Assembly: GCF_003660105.1 (NCBI RefSeq) | Contig: NZ_CP032823.1 | Span: forward strand, 1,798,001 to 1,862,000 | DNA: 64,000 nucleotides | Direction: 5' to 3' | Origin: Aliarcobacter cryaerophilus ATCC 43158 | Lineage (GTDB): Bacteria > Campylobacterota > Campylobacteria > Campylobacterales > Arcobacteraceae | Shown: piece by piece, positions 18,880 through 27,127 of the stretch | Position numbering within the stretch: the first letter of the stretch is position 1 | Layout of the letters: each line of letters opens with the position of its first letter | The notes under the pieces: model-generated | Told to the model about the DNA's origin: nothing | What the model saw: only the letters and a program-made list of their open reading frames with translations | Database searches by the model: none | Translations under genes and position numbers: made by a program

Positions 18880-19467
18880 TTATAAAAATTTTATAACTTC
18901 ATCTTTATATTTTAATAAAATCTCACTGACTCTTTTTTGCCAAGCAGCTCCAAAAGTTTCAAGTTCCTCTTTTGTTGCAAGCCCTTGAAGTCCTTTTTGC
19001 ATTAAACTTCCATCAAAACCACTCAAAGAGATATTTGACAAATCATACATAACTTCAACTTTTTCTTGATTATCAACTCTTGTAAATCTCATATCACCTT
19101 TTATTGGTGCTTCATATTTAAGTAAATTATTTCTAAAGTATTGTCCTTGAAGTCCCTTAAAGCCATCTTCTTCTTTGGCTCCTGTTATAAATGAAGCTAC
19201 ATTTGCTAAAACTCCAGTTGTTCCAGATTTTTTTGCATCTCTTAGCTCAACTATTATTTCACCACGAACTGGCAAATCATTTTTGTACAACTCTTTTAAA
19301 GCCTTTATAGTCATAAGATAAGCTCCAGCAACTGTTGGACATGAATGACCGCTTAGTTTTACAACATCTTTAAAAGTATATACAAAATCCTCATCAACAC
19401 CCAAAAAATTTCCTAGTTTATCTTTTAAAATAATTGTTTCAATATCTTGAAAAAAATTTATATTCAT
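18880..19467 (-). CDS. FmdE-domain protein
   Basis: A 195-residue protein with the FmdE/formylmethanofuran dehydrogenase subunit E fold. LSGHSCPTVAGAYLM (about 38-52) contains the His and Cys expected for metal or cofactor binding. There is no C-terminal zinc ribbon and no other methanogenesis gene, so it is not a true formylmethanofuran dehydrogenase subunit. Free-standing members of this family occur in many bacteria and lack a firm function. It heads an operon with the DsrE-like and DsbA-like genes, which suggests sulfur or thiol chemistry. Confidence 0.72.
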   Translation of the reverse strand: MNINFFQDIETIILKDKLGNFLGVDEDFVYTFKDVVKLSGHSCPTVAGAYLMTIKALKELYKNDLPVRGEIIVELRDAKKSGTTGVLANVASFITGAKEEDGFKGLQGQYFRNNLLKYEAPIKGDMRFTRVDNQEKVEVMYDLSNISLSGFDGSLMQKGLQGLATKEELETFGAAWQKRVSEILLKYKDEVIKFL

Positions 19468-19511
19468 ATAATGTACCTTATTTTGATTTTTATAATTTGA
19501 TAGAACAAAAA

Positions 19512-19562
19512 TTGTACGGTGGACTTATTAGGAGAGATTTAGGGGCAAGTCCACTCGTACAA
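19512..19562 (-). terminator. Long-stem hairpin between acpS and the FmdE-like gene
   Basis: TTGTACG+GTGGACTT pairs with AAGTCCAC+T+CGTACAA: 15 base pairs with one bulged T and a 20-base loop. On the minus strand it is followed by TTTTTGTT, so it can end acpS. The stem is richer in G+C than its surroundings and the loop is unusually long, so a leader RNA of the FmdE-like operon is an alternative. Confidence 0.55.
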
Positions 19563-19628
19563 GCTCTATGTTAGAGTAAAGAAATTTTAATATATTATTT
19601 GGACTGGTTTATTGATTTATATCAAACA

Positions 19629-19982
19629 TTATTTTTTTAAACTATTAACTACAACAGCTACTACAAAATCTCCATCATGTGTGATACTAATACTTGATTT
19701 TTTAATTTTAAATCTTTTTCTTAATTTTTTACTATATTTAATCTTTGGAGCATTTTTTTTATCTTTTTTAATTTTTATATCATAAAATGAACAAATCCCT
19801 CCAATTCCAGTACCAATAGCTTTACTAGCAGCCTCTTTTGCAGCCCAAAAACCAGCTGCGTTTTGAGCAGATTTTATAAACTCTTTTTCATCTTTAGAAA
19901 TAAATTTATCATAAAACTTATCACCATATTTCACATGTAACCTTTTTATTCTATCAATACTAACTATATCTATACCTATCAT
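19629..19982 (-). CDS. acpS: Holo-[acyl-carrier-protein] synthase AcpS
   Basis: A 117-residue phosphopantetheinyl transferase that activates acyl carrier protein for fatty acid synthesis. MIGIDIVSIDRIKRL (1-15) carries the magnesium-binding Asp, and FWAAKEAASKAIGTG (about 45-59) the Glu/Lys active site. SITHDGDFVVAVV (about 98-110) is the C-terminal signature. Its length is normal. AGGT precedes ATG. It is divergent from the dppB-like permease with only 29 bases between the two starts. Confidence 0.95.
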   Translation of the reverse strand: MIGIDIVSIDRIKRLHVKYGDKFYDKFISKDEKEFIKSAQNAAGFWAAKEAASKAIGTGIGGICSFYDIKIKKDKKNAPKIKYSKKLRKRFKIKKSSISITHDGDFVVAVVVNSLKK

Positions 19983-19998
19983 TTAAACCTATCTTTTG

Positions 19999-20004
19999 TA
20001 TAAT
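19999..20004 (+). promoter_or_regulatory. Promoter -10 box directly before the permease gene
   Basis: TATAAT ends only seven bases before the ATG at 20012. The expected transcription start therefore falls at or next to the start codon, and there is no ribosome site in between. A leaderless message is the simplest reading. Confidence 0.5.
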
Positions 20005-20011
20005 CTTAACC

Positions 20012-20971
20012 ATGAATATCTTTATAAAAAAACTATTATATCTTATCATTATGCTGTTTATTATTAGCCTAATATCATTTATTGCTATAAATTTAGCTCC
20101 TAACTCATTTTTTGCAAGTGGAGAGTTAAATCCAAATATAACTCCTGAAGCAATAGAGCAACTAAAAGCTATATATGGTCTTGACAAACCACTATATGTA
20201 CAATTTTTTTCTTGGGTTTACTCAATTTTACAACTTGATTTTGGAATATCTTTTACAAGTGGAGAGAAAGTAAAAGAGGAGATTTTAAGTAGAATTCCAA
20301 TAACTTTGACAATAAATATTGTCTCTATGATTTTAATTTTTATAATAAGCCTTTATTTTGGAATTAAATCTGCCATGAAAAAAGACTCAATATTTGATAA
20401 ATTAACAAACCAACTTTCACTTCTAAGTTTTTCAATGCCATCTTTTTATCTAGCACTTGTGTTGGTTTTAGTTTTTTCCATAAAATTTGAACTTTTTCCA
20501 ATAGCTGGACTTCATAGTGTACCAGATGATGGAAGTTTAAATTACTATTTAGATTTTGCTTGGCATTTAGCACTTCCTATATTTATAATAGTTTTTGGTG
20601 GAATTGGAAGTTTGATTTTATATATAAGAGCATTAACAATTGAGATTTTAAAAAGTGATTATATATTTTTTGCACGAACTAGAGGATTAGATAATAAAAA
20701 GATTTTAAGATACTATATTTTGCCAAACTTATATCCACCAGTTATTACACTTTTGGGGCTTTCACTTCCTGGAGTTATTGGTGGAAGTGTAATTTTAGAG
20801 ACAATATTTTCAATAGATGGAATGGGACTTCTGTTTTATCAAAGTGCTTTAAGTCATGACTATCCAGTAATTATGGGAATACTTATAATTGGAGCATTTT
20901 TAACACTTATTGGAAATATGTTTGCTGATTTAGTTTTATTAAAATTAAATCCAAACTACAATGAAAAATAA
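20012..20971 (+). CDS. Oligopeptide/dipeptide-type ABC permease (DppB/OppB)
   Basis: A 319-residue inner membrane permease with about six membrane segments. The N-terminal region carries the family pattern IAINLAPNSFF and YGLDKPLYVQFFSW, and the coupling loop reads ARTRGLDNKKILRYYILPN (about 228-246). It would import peptides or nickel-like cargo. No DppC, ATPase or binding protein is adjacent; a family 5 binding protein occurs 20 kb away (41264). Expression appears leaderless. panC follows 25 bases later on the same strand. Confidence 0.85.
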   Translation: MNIFIKKLLYLIIMLFIISLISFIAINLAPNSFFASGELNPNITPEAIEQLKAIYGLDKPLYVQFFSWVYSILQLDFGISFTSGEKVKEEILSRIPITLTINIVSMILIFIISLYFGIKSAMKKDSIFDKLTNQLSLLSFSMPSFYLALVLVLVFSIKFELFPIAGLHSVPDDGSLNYYLDFAWHLALPIFIIVFGGIGSLILYIRALTIEILKSDYIFFARTRGLDNKKILRYYILPNLYPPVITLLGLSLPGVIGGSVILETIFSIDGMGLLFYQSALSHDYPVIMGILIIGAFLTLIGNMFADLVLLKLNPNYNEK

Positions 20972-20995
20972 TTAAAATTTTTAAAGGAATATATA

Positions 20996-21814
20996 TTGCA
21001 AATAGTTAAAACTATAGAAGAGTTACAAAATATTAGAAAAAATTTAAGTGGTAATATTGGTTTTGTACCAACAATGGGTGCTTTGCATGATGGACATATT
21101 TCACTAATAAGAAAAGCTAAAGATGAAAATGAAGTTGTAATCGTATCTATTTTTGTAAATCCAACTCAATTTTTAAAAGGTGAAGATTTAAATAAATATC
21201 CACGAAAAGAAGAAGCTGATATAAAAATTTGTCAAATGTGTAAGGTTGATTATCTTTTTATGCCAAAGATTAATACTATATATGAAAAAGATGAAATTTT
21301 AATAAAAGCACCACAAAATAGCTATGTACTTGAAGGAAATACAAGACCTGGTCATTTTGATGGTGTTTTACAAGTTGTTTTAAAACTATTTAATCTTACC
21401 CTTGCAACAAATGCATACTTTGGGAAAAAAGATGCGCAACAACTATCACTTATACAACAAATGGTAAAAAATCTATTTTTGCCTATAAATATTGTTGCTT
21501 GTGATATTGTAAGAGAAAGTAGTGGATTAGCACTTAGTTCAAGAAATGTATATTTAAGTTCTGAACAAAAAGAAGAAGCACTCAAAATCTCAAAATCAAT
21601 ATATATGGCTGGAAACCTAATAGCAAAAGGTGAAAGAGATTCAAAAATAGTAAAAGATAAAATCTATGAAGTTTTAGAAAATCTTGATGTTGAGTATGTA
21701 AAAGTCGTAGATAAAAGATTTGAGGAAATAGAAAAAATAGAGCCATCAAATACAATAATTCTAGTTGTTGTTAGATTTGGAAATATAAGGCTTCTTGATA
21801 ATATTTGGATGTAA
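20996..21814 (+). CDS. panC: Pantothenate synthetase PanC
   Basis: A 272-residue ATP-dependent ligase joining pantoate and beta-alanine, for coenzyme A synthesis. GFVPTMGALHDGHISLI (about 22-38) holds the HxGH-type nucleotide site, FVNPTQF (about 52-58) the pantoate site and YFGKKDAQQL (about 141-150) the conserved Lys/Asp. Start is TTG at 20996 with AAAGGAA seven bases upstream; no earlier in-frame start is plausible. acpS, which uses coenzyme A, lies nearby but on the other strand. Confidence 0.95.
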   Translation: MQIVKTIEELQNIRKNLSGNIGFVPTMGALHDGHISLIRKAKDENEVVIVSIFVNPTQFLKGEDLNKYPRKEEADIKICQMCKVDYLFMPKINTIYEKDEILIKAPQNSYVLEGNTRPGHFDGVLQVVLKLFNLTLATNAYFGKKDAQQLSLIQQMVKNLFLPINIVACDIVRESSGLALSSRNVYLSSEQKEEALKISKSIYMAGNLIAKGERDSKIVKDKIYEVLENLDVEYVKVVDKRFEEIEKIEPSNTIILVVVRFGNIRLLDNIWM

Positions 21815-21825
21815 ATTAATTCTTA

Positions 21826-21851
21826 AAAAAGGTAGTTTTAACTACCTTTTT
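21826..21851. terminator. Bidirectional terminator panC / META lipoprotein
   Basis: AAAAAGGTAGTT and AACTACCTTTTT form a 12-base stem with a two-base gap. A and T tracts flank it on both strands between converging genes. Confidence 0.75.
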
Positions 21852-22276
21852 AAAAATCTTGCTATCTCTTTATTATTTTTATCAAAAAATATTAAAGTAT
21901 CTTCTTCTATTTTATAAGTTGTTACTTTATCTAAAACTTCCAAATAATCATGTTCTACACTCATATCAGAACACATCATCATAGTACTACCTACTTTAGA
22001 AATATTAATATTGTTTGGTTTTATATCAACTTTTCCAAAAAAACTATTGCAACCTAAATTTCCAAAAACTTTATTCTCTTTTTCAAAATTTATAATAGCA
22101 ACTTTTTCAACTTTTTTTATATCTTTTTTATTTAAACTCTTAAGTTCCCACTTTGTATTTTTTAAAACTTGATTACTATTTGCTGTCTCTAATCCTTTTG
22201 TTGAGCTACAAGAGTTTAAAGCTAAGCCTAAAATAAGTATCAAAATAGTCAAAAAGAAATTTGATTTTTTAAACAT
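21842..22276 (-). CDS. META-domain (HslJ-like) lipoprotein
   Basis: A 144-residue exported lipoprotein. The N-terminus is a signal peptide ending in the lipobox LNSC with Cys at 23. NTKWELKSLNKKDIKK (about 41-56) and NKVFGNLGCNSFFGKV (about 71-86) match the META/HslJ domain. TMMMCSDMSVEHDYLEVLD (about 98-116) is the other conserved segment. HslJ-type proteins are linked to heat shock and novobiocin tolerance in other bacteria, but the function here is unknown. It is monocistronic. Confidence 0.82.
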   Translation of the reverse strand: MFKKSNFFLTILILILGLALNSCSSTKGLETANSNQVLKNTKWELKSLNKKDIKKVEKVAIINFEKENKVFGNLGCNSFFGKVDIKPNNINISKVGSTMMMCSDMSVEHDYLEVLDKVTTYKIEEDTLIFFDKNNKEIARFLKR

Positions 22277-22394
22277 ATTTTTCTCCTAAATTTTATTTCA
22301 AGTTTTATAATACTATTTTTGTACTTATTAATTTATATAAATGCAAAACTTAGCTAAAATCTTTAAAAAATTTATAAACAACGGATAAGATTAG

Positions 22395-23735
22395 ATGAAA
22401 TTTAGTGAAGAAAAACCAAAGAAAAAACTGCATATGGTAAGCCTTGGATGTACAAAAAATTTAGTTGATAGTGAAGTAATGTTAGGAAAACTAAAAGACT
22501 ATGAACTAACAGATGATGAAACTCAAGCTGATTTAATAATAGTAAACACTTGTGGATTTATAGATAGTGCAAAAGAAGAGAGTATAAATACAACTTTAAA
22601 CTTACATAATGAAAGAAAAAAAGATTCTGTTTTGGTTATGGCTGGATGTTTAAGTGAAAGATATAAAGATGATTTACAAAAAGAGCTTACTGAAATAGAT
22701 ATTTTCACAGGCGTTGGAGATTATGACAAAATAGATAGATTAGTTCATGAAAAAAGAAGTAGTTTTTCAAATGAGGTATTTTTAGCAAGCGAAGAAAATG
22801 ATAGAGTAATAACTGGCTCAAACTATCACGCTTATGTAAAATTAAGTGAAGGTTGTAATCAATCTTGCTCATTTTGTGCTATTCCTTCATTTAAAGGAAA
22901 ACTTCACTCAAGAACTCTTGAATCTTTAATAAAAGAAGTTAATATTTTAGTAAAAAAAGGCTTCAAAGATTTCTCTTTTGTATCACAAGATTCATCTTCA
23001 TATTTACGAGATTTAGAACAAAATGATGGATTAGAGCAATTAATTGATGCTGTTGAAAAAATAGATGGAGTAAAGACAGCCCGAATTTTATATCTATATC
23101 CAAGTACAACAACACACAATTTAATAGATAAAATTGCTGACTCAAAAGTTTTTGTAAACTATTTTGATATGCCACTTCAACACATATCTTCTAATATGCT
23201 AAAAATTATGAAAAGAGGAAAAGGTGCTGAAAAGTTAATTGAACTCATGAACTATATGAAATCAAAACCAAACTCTTTTGTAAGAACAACTTTTATAGCT
23301 GGACATCCAGGAGAGAGTGAAGATGATTTTCTTGAACTTTGCAAATATGTAAAAAATTTTGGTTTTGATAGAGGAAATGTTTTTTCATATTCAGATGAAG
23401 AAGGAACATCAGCAGAAACTAGAGATGATAAAATTGAGCAAGAGTTAATAGATGAAAGAGCTTCTATTTTAGGAGAAATTATCTCAAAAACCACTCTTAA
23501 ATCTTTAGAAAATGATATTGGAAAAACTTTTGAAGTTTATGTTGATGGAGAAAGTGATGAACACGAATACCTTTTAAGTGCTAGAAAAACTCTTTGGGCA
23601 CCCGAAATTGATGGAGAAATTTATATAAATGATAATGAAGGTAACCTTCCAATAGTTTTTGGAGAAATCTATGAAGTAGAAACAACTGAATTAGCTGGTG
23701 ATAAACTTCTAGCAAAGATTTTAAGAAAAGTATAA
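22395..23735 (+). CDS. rimO: Ribosomal protein S12 methylthiotransferase RimO
   Basis: A 446-residue radical SAM enzyme that adds a methylthio group to Asp in ribosomal protein S12. The N-terminal domain has three cluster cysteines in LGCTKNLVDSE (about 17), NTCGFIDSAKEES (about 51) and AGCLSERY (about 84). The radical SAM motif is EGCNQSCSFCAIPSFKG (about 152-168). A C-terminal TRAM-like domain covers about 375-446. The motif AIPSFKG separates RimO from MiaB. It is followed by tilS after eight bases. Confidence 0.95.
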   Translation: MKFSEEKPKKKLHMVSLGCTKNLVDSEVMLGKLKDYELTDDETQADLIIVNTCGFIDSAKEESINTTLNLHNERKKDSVLVMAGCLSERYKDDLQKELTEIDIFTGVGDYDKIDRLVHEKRSSFSNEVFLASEENDRVITGSNYHAYVKLSEGCNQSCSFCAIPSFKGKLHSRTLESLIKEVNILVKKGFKDFSFVSQDSSSYLRDLEQNDGLEQLIDAVEKIDGVKTARILYLYPSTTTHNLIDKIADSKVFVNYFDMPLQHISSNMLKIMKRGKGAEKLIELMNYMKSKPNSFVRTTFIAGHPGESEDDFLELCKYVKNFGFDRGNVFSYSDEEGTSAETRDDKIEQELIDERASILGEIISKTTLKSLENDIGKTFEVYVDGESDEHEYLLSARKTLWAPEIDGEIYINDNEGNLPIVFGEIYEVETTELAGDKLLAKILRKV

Positions 23736-23743
23736 AATATATT

Positions 23744-24727
23744 ATGATTTTTGATTTTAGTAAGATAAAAAATAGTAAAAATCTTCTAGCTTTTTCAGGT
23801 GGAGTTGATAGTAGCGCTCTTTTTTTCTTACTTTTAAATCACAAAATTGATTTTGATATTGCAATTGTAAATTATAATACAAGAGAACAATCAAAAGATG
23901 AAATAGAATATGCTTTAAATTTAGCAAAAAAATATGAAAAAAAAATATTCATTAAAGATATTAAACTAGAAAACAGTTCAAACTTTGAAAAAAATGCAAG
24001 AGATATAAGATATAGTTTTTTTGAGCAAATTATAAAAGAAAATTCTTATGAAACTCTCATAACAGCTCACCAACTAAATGACCGCTTAGAGTGGTTTTTA
24101 ATGCAACTATCAAAAGGTGCTGGACTGGTTGAACTTTTTGGAATAAAAGAGTTTGAAGAAAAAATAGATTACACAATTTTTCGTCCTCTTTTAAATATAA
24201 GTAAAGATGAGTTAGAAAAATATTTAAAAGAGAATAAAATAAAATATTTTATAGATAGTTCAAATATAGATGAAAAATACAAAAGAAACTACTTTAGACA
24301 CAACTTTTCAGATAAATTTTTAAATGAGTTCAAAAGTGGAATTAAAAATAGTTTCTCTTTTTTAGAAAATGATTTAAACTCTTTAAATCTTAAATTAAAT
24401 CCTATAATAACTCTTGAAGAGTTAGAAGTTTTTGAGAAATTAAAAGATGATAATCTAAATCTTAGAGTTATTGATAAATCTTTAAAAAAAAGAGGTGTTT
24501 TATTAAGTAAAAAACAAAGAGATGAGATAATAAAACAAAAAGAGATCACAATCTCACACAAAATAAATATTGCAATTACTAAAAAATATATCCTAATAGC
24601 TCCAAAAGTAAAAATGATATTGCCAAAAGAGTTTAAAGAAGTTTGTAGAATTCAAAAAATCCCACAAAATATGAGAGCTTATATTTTTTCTAAAAATATT
24701 TTAGAAGAGCTAAAGCTAAGCTTCTAA
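23744..24727 (+). CDS. tilS: tRNA(Ile)-lysidine synthase TilS
   Basis: A 327-residue N-type ATP pyrophosphatase that converts the wobble cytidine of tRNA-Ile(CAU) to lysidine. The PP-loop FSGGVDSSALFF lies at about 17-28, and LITAHQLNDRLEWFLMQ (about 105-121) is the second family motif. RRNYFRHNF-like sequence (KRNYFRHNF, about 183) contacts tRNA. The C-terminal domain is short, as in other Campylobacterota. It is translationally linked to rimO, so the pair acts in ribosome and tRNA modification. Confidence 0.93.
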   Translation: MIFDFSKIKNSKNLLAFSGGVDSSALFFLLLNHKIDFDIAIVNYNTREQSKDEIEYALNLAKKYEKKIFIKDIKLENSSNFEKNARDIRYSFFEQIIKENSYETLITAHQLNDRLEWFLMQLSKGAGLVELFGIKEFEEKIDYTIFRPLLNISKDELEKYLKENKIKYFIDSSNIDEKYKRNYFRHNFSDKFLNEFKSGIKNSFSFLENDLNSLNLKLNPIITLEELEVFEKLKDDNLNLRVIDKSLKKRGVLLSKKQRDEIIKQKEITISHKINIAITKKYILIAPKVKMILPKEFKEVCRIQKIPQNMRAYIFSKNILEELKLSF

Positions 24728-24730
24728 GAT

Positions 24731-24880
24731 TTAGCTCTTTTTCTTTCCAAATAAAAACTTAAATATCTTTTGAAAGATATTTAGGTTTTTCTCTACAATC
24801 TTTTGCTTTATCTCTTTTGAAAGTTCTTCCAAATGAGTAGGCGTATATAGTGGCTTTTTATCACTGAACTCTATTTTCAT
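24731..24880 (-). CDS. Small basic protein (49 residues), unidentified
   Basis: A minus-strand reading frame from ATG at 24880 to TAA at 24731. The product starts MKIEFSDKKPLYTPTHLEEL and ends in an aromatic, basic amphipathic tail (FKFLFGKKKS). Composition and codon use match neighbours, and a GGA lies 9-10 bases upstream. It overlaps the end of the OmpA/MotB-like gene by 20 bases, so it would be the third gene of that operon. Its stop is three bases from the tilS stop. The amphipathic end could bind membrane. I do not recognise the family. Confidence 0.5.
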   Translation of the reverse strand: MKIEFSDKKPLYTPTHLEELSKEIKQKIVEKNLNIFQKIFKFLFGKKKS

Positions 24881-25877
24881 TTTGTTTATCCAAATAATTT
24901 TGTATCTCTTTTATAGCTTCTTCGTTTTTAATATTAAACTTAATCTCAATTCTTCTTGAAGCATCTTTATCTTCAAGCCCTTTTTTATCCAAAATCAAAT
25001 CAGCAGAACTTCTTCCACTTGAGTTTACAAAAGTGCTTAAAAGTTTTTTATCAAGAATATTTGATTCATATAAAAACTGCATAACAGCTAATGCTCTTTG
25101 TTGCGATAATAAAAGATTTGCCAAATATGTTCCATCACTATTTGTATGACCTTCTATAGTTATATTTTCTATATATTTTGATATCTCTTTATCATCTAAT
25201 AAAAGTGAAAGATAGTTTTTCAAAACACTACTTAACTCTTTTTTTGCTTCCTCTTTTAAAATATAAGAGTTCTGATCAAATAAAATATTTGATGAAAATT
25301 TTATAGCTCCACTTTTTTCATCTACATGTATAGATTTACCTAGTTTCTCTTTTAATTTAGCTATAACATTTAGCTTTATTCCTGTTAGAGTTTTTATTTT
25401 TAATTTTGCAATATCAAAATCCTCTACCATTTTTTGGTGAATTTGTGTTTGAACTAAAAGTTTATCAGCTAGAAGTTTTAGTTCTTCATCTTTTAAAGCA
25501 ATCTGATTTGAGCTATCAGATAAAGCCAAATTTAAACTATCATTTTTACTCTTCTCATCTTTGATATTAATATCATACTCAAGTAAAAGAGCTTTTAGTT
25601 TTTCAACTTCTTTGTTACTTAAAACTATTTTTTGGTTTGCATCTTTTAAATCTTCCAAACTTTTTTCATACATATTTTTTGTTTTTGCTAACTCATAAAA
25701 AAGCTTTGATTTTGCATCTTCACTATCTTCAAGACTATGTTGAGTGTATAGATATTTTATAACTATTAATGCAATTACCAAAATAAATACAAAAAGCAAT
25801 CCAGCCATCAAATCAGCATAAGAAATCCAAAAGTTTTCCTCTTGATTTTTATTTTTTTCATCTTTTTTATACATCAT
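24861..25877 (-). CDS. MotB/OmpA-domain stator subunit, ZorB-like
   Basis: A 338-residue protein with a single N-terminal membrane segment, FWISYADLMAGLLFVFILVI (about 16-35), whose Asp is placed like the proton-carrying Asp of MotB. A long coiled coil (about 50-160) leads to a C-terminal OmpA-like peptidoglycan-binding domain (about 185-325) with IEGHTNSDGTYLANLLLSQQ. The WISYADLMAGLLFVF pattern is characteristic of ZorB-type proteins. It lies four bases after the MotA/ExbB-like partner. Its size is larger than flagellar MotB, and no flagellar genes are nearby. Confidence 0.8.
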   Translation of the reverse strand: MMYKKDEKNKNQEENFWISYADLMAGLLFVFILVIALIVIKYLYTQHSLEDSEDAKSKLFYELAKTKNMYEKSLEDLKDANQKIVLSNKEVEKLKALLLEYDINIKDEKSKNDSLNLALSDSSNQIALKDEELKLLADKLLVQTQIHQKMVEDFDIAKLKIKTLTGIKLNVIAKLKEKLGKSIHVDEKSGAIKFSSNILFDQNSYILKEEAKKELSSVLKNYLSLLLDDKEISKYIENITIEGHTNSDGTYLANLLLSQQRALAVMQFLYESNILDKKLLSTFVNSSGRSSADLILDKKGLEDKDASRRIEIKFNIKNEEAIKEIQNYLDKQNENRVQ

Positions 25878-25880
25878 TTT

Positions 25881-27047
25881 CTACTTTGATAAATCTTTAA
25901 AAATAGTCAAATCTTTTACTATATTTGCTGTTTGTAAATCTATTTGTCTCAAAGACTCTTTTAATCCCTCTTCAAATTTCCACTCTATTTTTTCCATATC
26001 ACTTTTCATAGTTTCAATACTTTTTACAATATTTGTATATATTGCTTTTAGATTTTCACTACTTAAATTATTCATATGAGAATTTAGCTCAAGAATATTT
26101 TTATTTAAATTATCTGAAACATCTTTAAAAATCATTGTTTGTGAGTTTGATTGTAGAGATAACTTTTCAACAGCAATTGCCAGTTTTTCAAAATTTACAA
26201 TATTTTCATCAATTCTTAGAGACAACATATACTCTTTTTGAAGTAATTCATCAAGGCTTTTTGCTCTTTGTTCTATTGATTTATTTATATCTTGCATAGC
26301 TTGACTAGATGTTAACTCTTCAAAAATTTTACTCATACTAGAAAAATTATCTATATTACTTTTTATATTAATTGACTCAATATCTATTTTTGTCCAAAAA
26401 AAGTTTTTTGTACTCTCTTTTATAATATAACTATCGTGATGAAATCTACTAAGTCCAAATTTCTCAAAAAATATCCACCAAATAGATAAAAATATTCCAT
26501 AAATTGAAACATAAAAAGCTGTTCCAACTCCACTTAAGAGTTTTGTAATTTCACTATCAAGTGCAACAATATTGTTTGATGTAAAATCAGGCATAGATAA
26601 AGCTATAGATATAAAAGTTCCCAAAATTCCTAAAGTTGGAAAAATCCCACTTGCAATACTTGAAAAATTACTATTTCTTAAATTGCTTGTGTAGTCTTGT
26701 AAAAAATCATCAACACTTCCATTTGCTTTTGAAGTTTGAGCAATTGTTAAAAGATTATTATTTATATAAGCAAGTAAAGCTATTTGCAAATCTGCATATA
26801 AAGTTCTAAACTTACAAGCTACAAAATAAGCATTGTGTCTAATAAAAAATAGATATATAAAATATATTGAGCCAATCAAAATAACGCTATGTATCTCAAC
26901 TTTTAGTGGTAAAATTCCAAAATAACATAAAATAACCAAAATAAATAATAAAGTAGGTACAGTAAGTAGTGTGAAAATTCTTGAAAGTGGTTTACAATTT
27001 GTATAAAATTTTGAGTTTAACTCAAATAAATCTTCCTCTTTAAACAT
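25881..27047 (-). CDS. MotA/TolQ/ExbB-type proton channel subunit, ZorA-like
   Basis: A 388-residue membrane protein with hydrophobic segments at about 22-42, 48-66, 133-152 and 172-194. The segments GIFPTLGILGTFISIALSM and GVGTAFYVSIYGIFLSIWW match the MotA/ExbB channel helices. The cytoplasmic C-terminal tail (about 210-388) is predicted as long helices and coiled coil, similar in plan to ZorA, though shorter than in most Zorya systems. With the OmpA/MotB partner it forms a proton-driven stator. No zorC, zorD or zorE flanks it, so a cell-envelope or motility role is equally likely. Confidence 0.8.
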   Translation of the reverse strand: MFKEEDLFELNSKFYTNCKPLSRIFTLLTVPTLLFILVILCYFGILPLKVEIHSVILIGSIYFIYLFFIRHNAYFVACKFRTLYADLQIALLAYINNNLLTIAQTSKANGSVDDFLQDYTSNLRNSNFSSIASGIFPTLGILGTFISIALSMPDFTSNNIVALDSEITKLLSGVGTAFYVSIYGIFLSIWWIFFEKFGLSRFHHDSYIIKESTKNFFWTKIDIESINIKSNIDNFSSMSKIFEELTSSQAMQDINKSIEQRAKSLDELLQKEYMLSLRIDENIVNFEKLAIAVEKLSLQSNSQTMIFKDVSDNLNKNILELNSHMNNLSSENLKAIYTNIVKSIETMKSDMEKIEWKFEEGLKESLRQIDLQTANIVKDLTIFKDLSK

Positions 27048-27127
27048 AATATTTCCTTCAAATTTTTAAAATAACCTCCATTTTATCTAAATTTAGTAAA
27101 ATAGCAAAAAAAAGTTTAGGGATTTAT

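Noticed and set aside
24861-27047. Flagellar motor MotA/MotB
   Set aside because: The proteins are too long, the membrane Asp context is ZorB-like and no flagellar gene is nearby.
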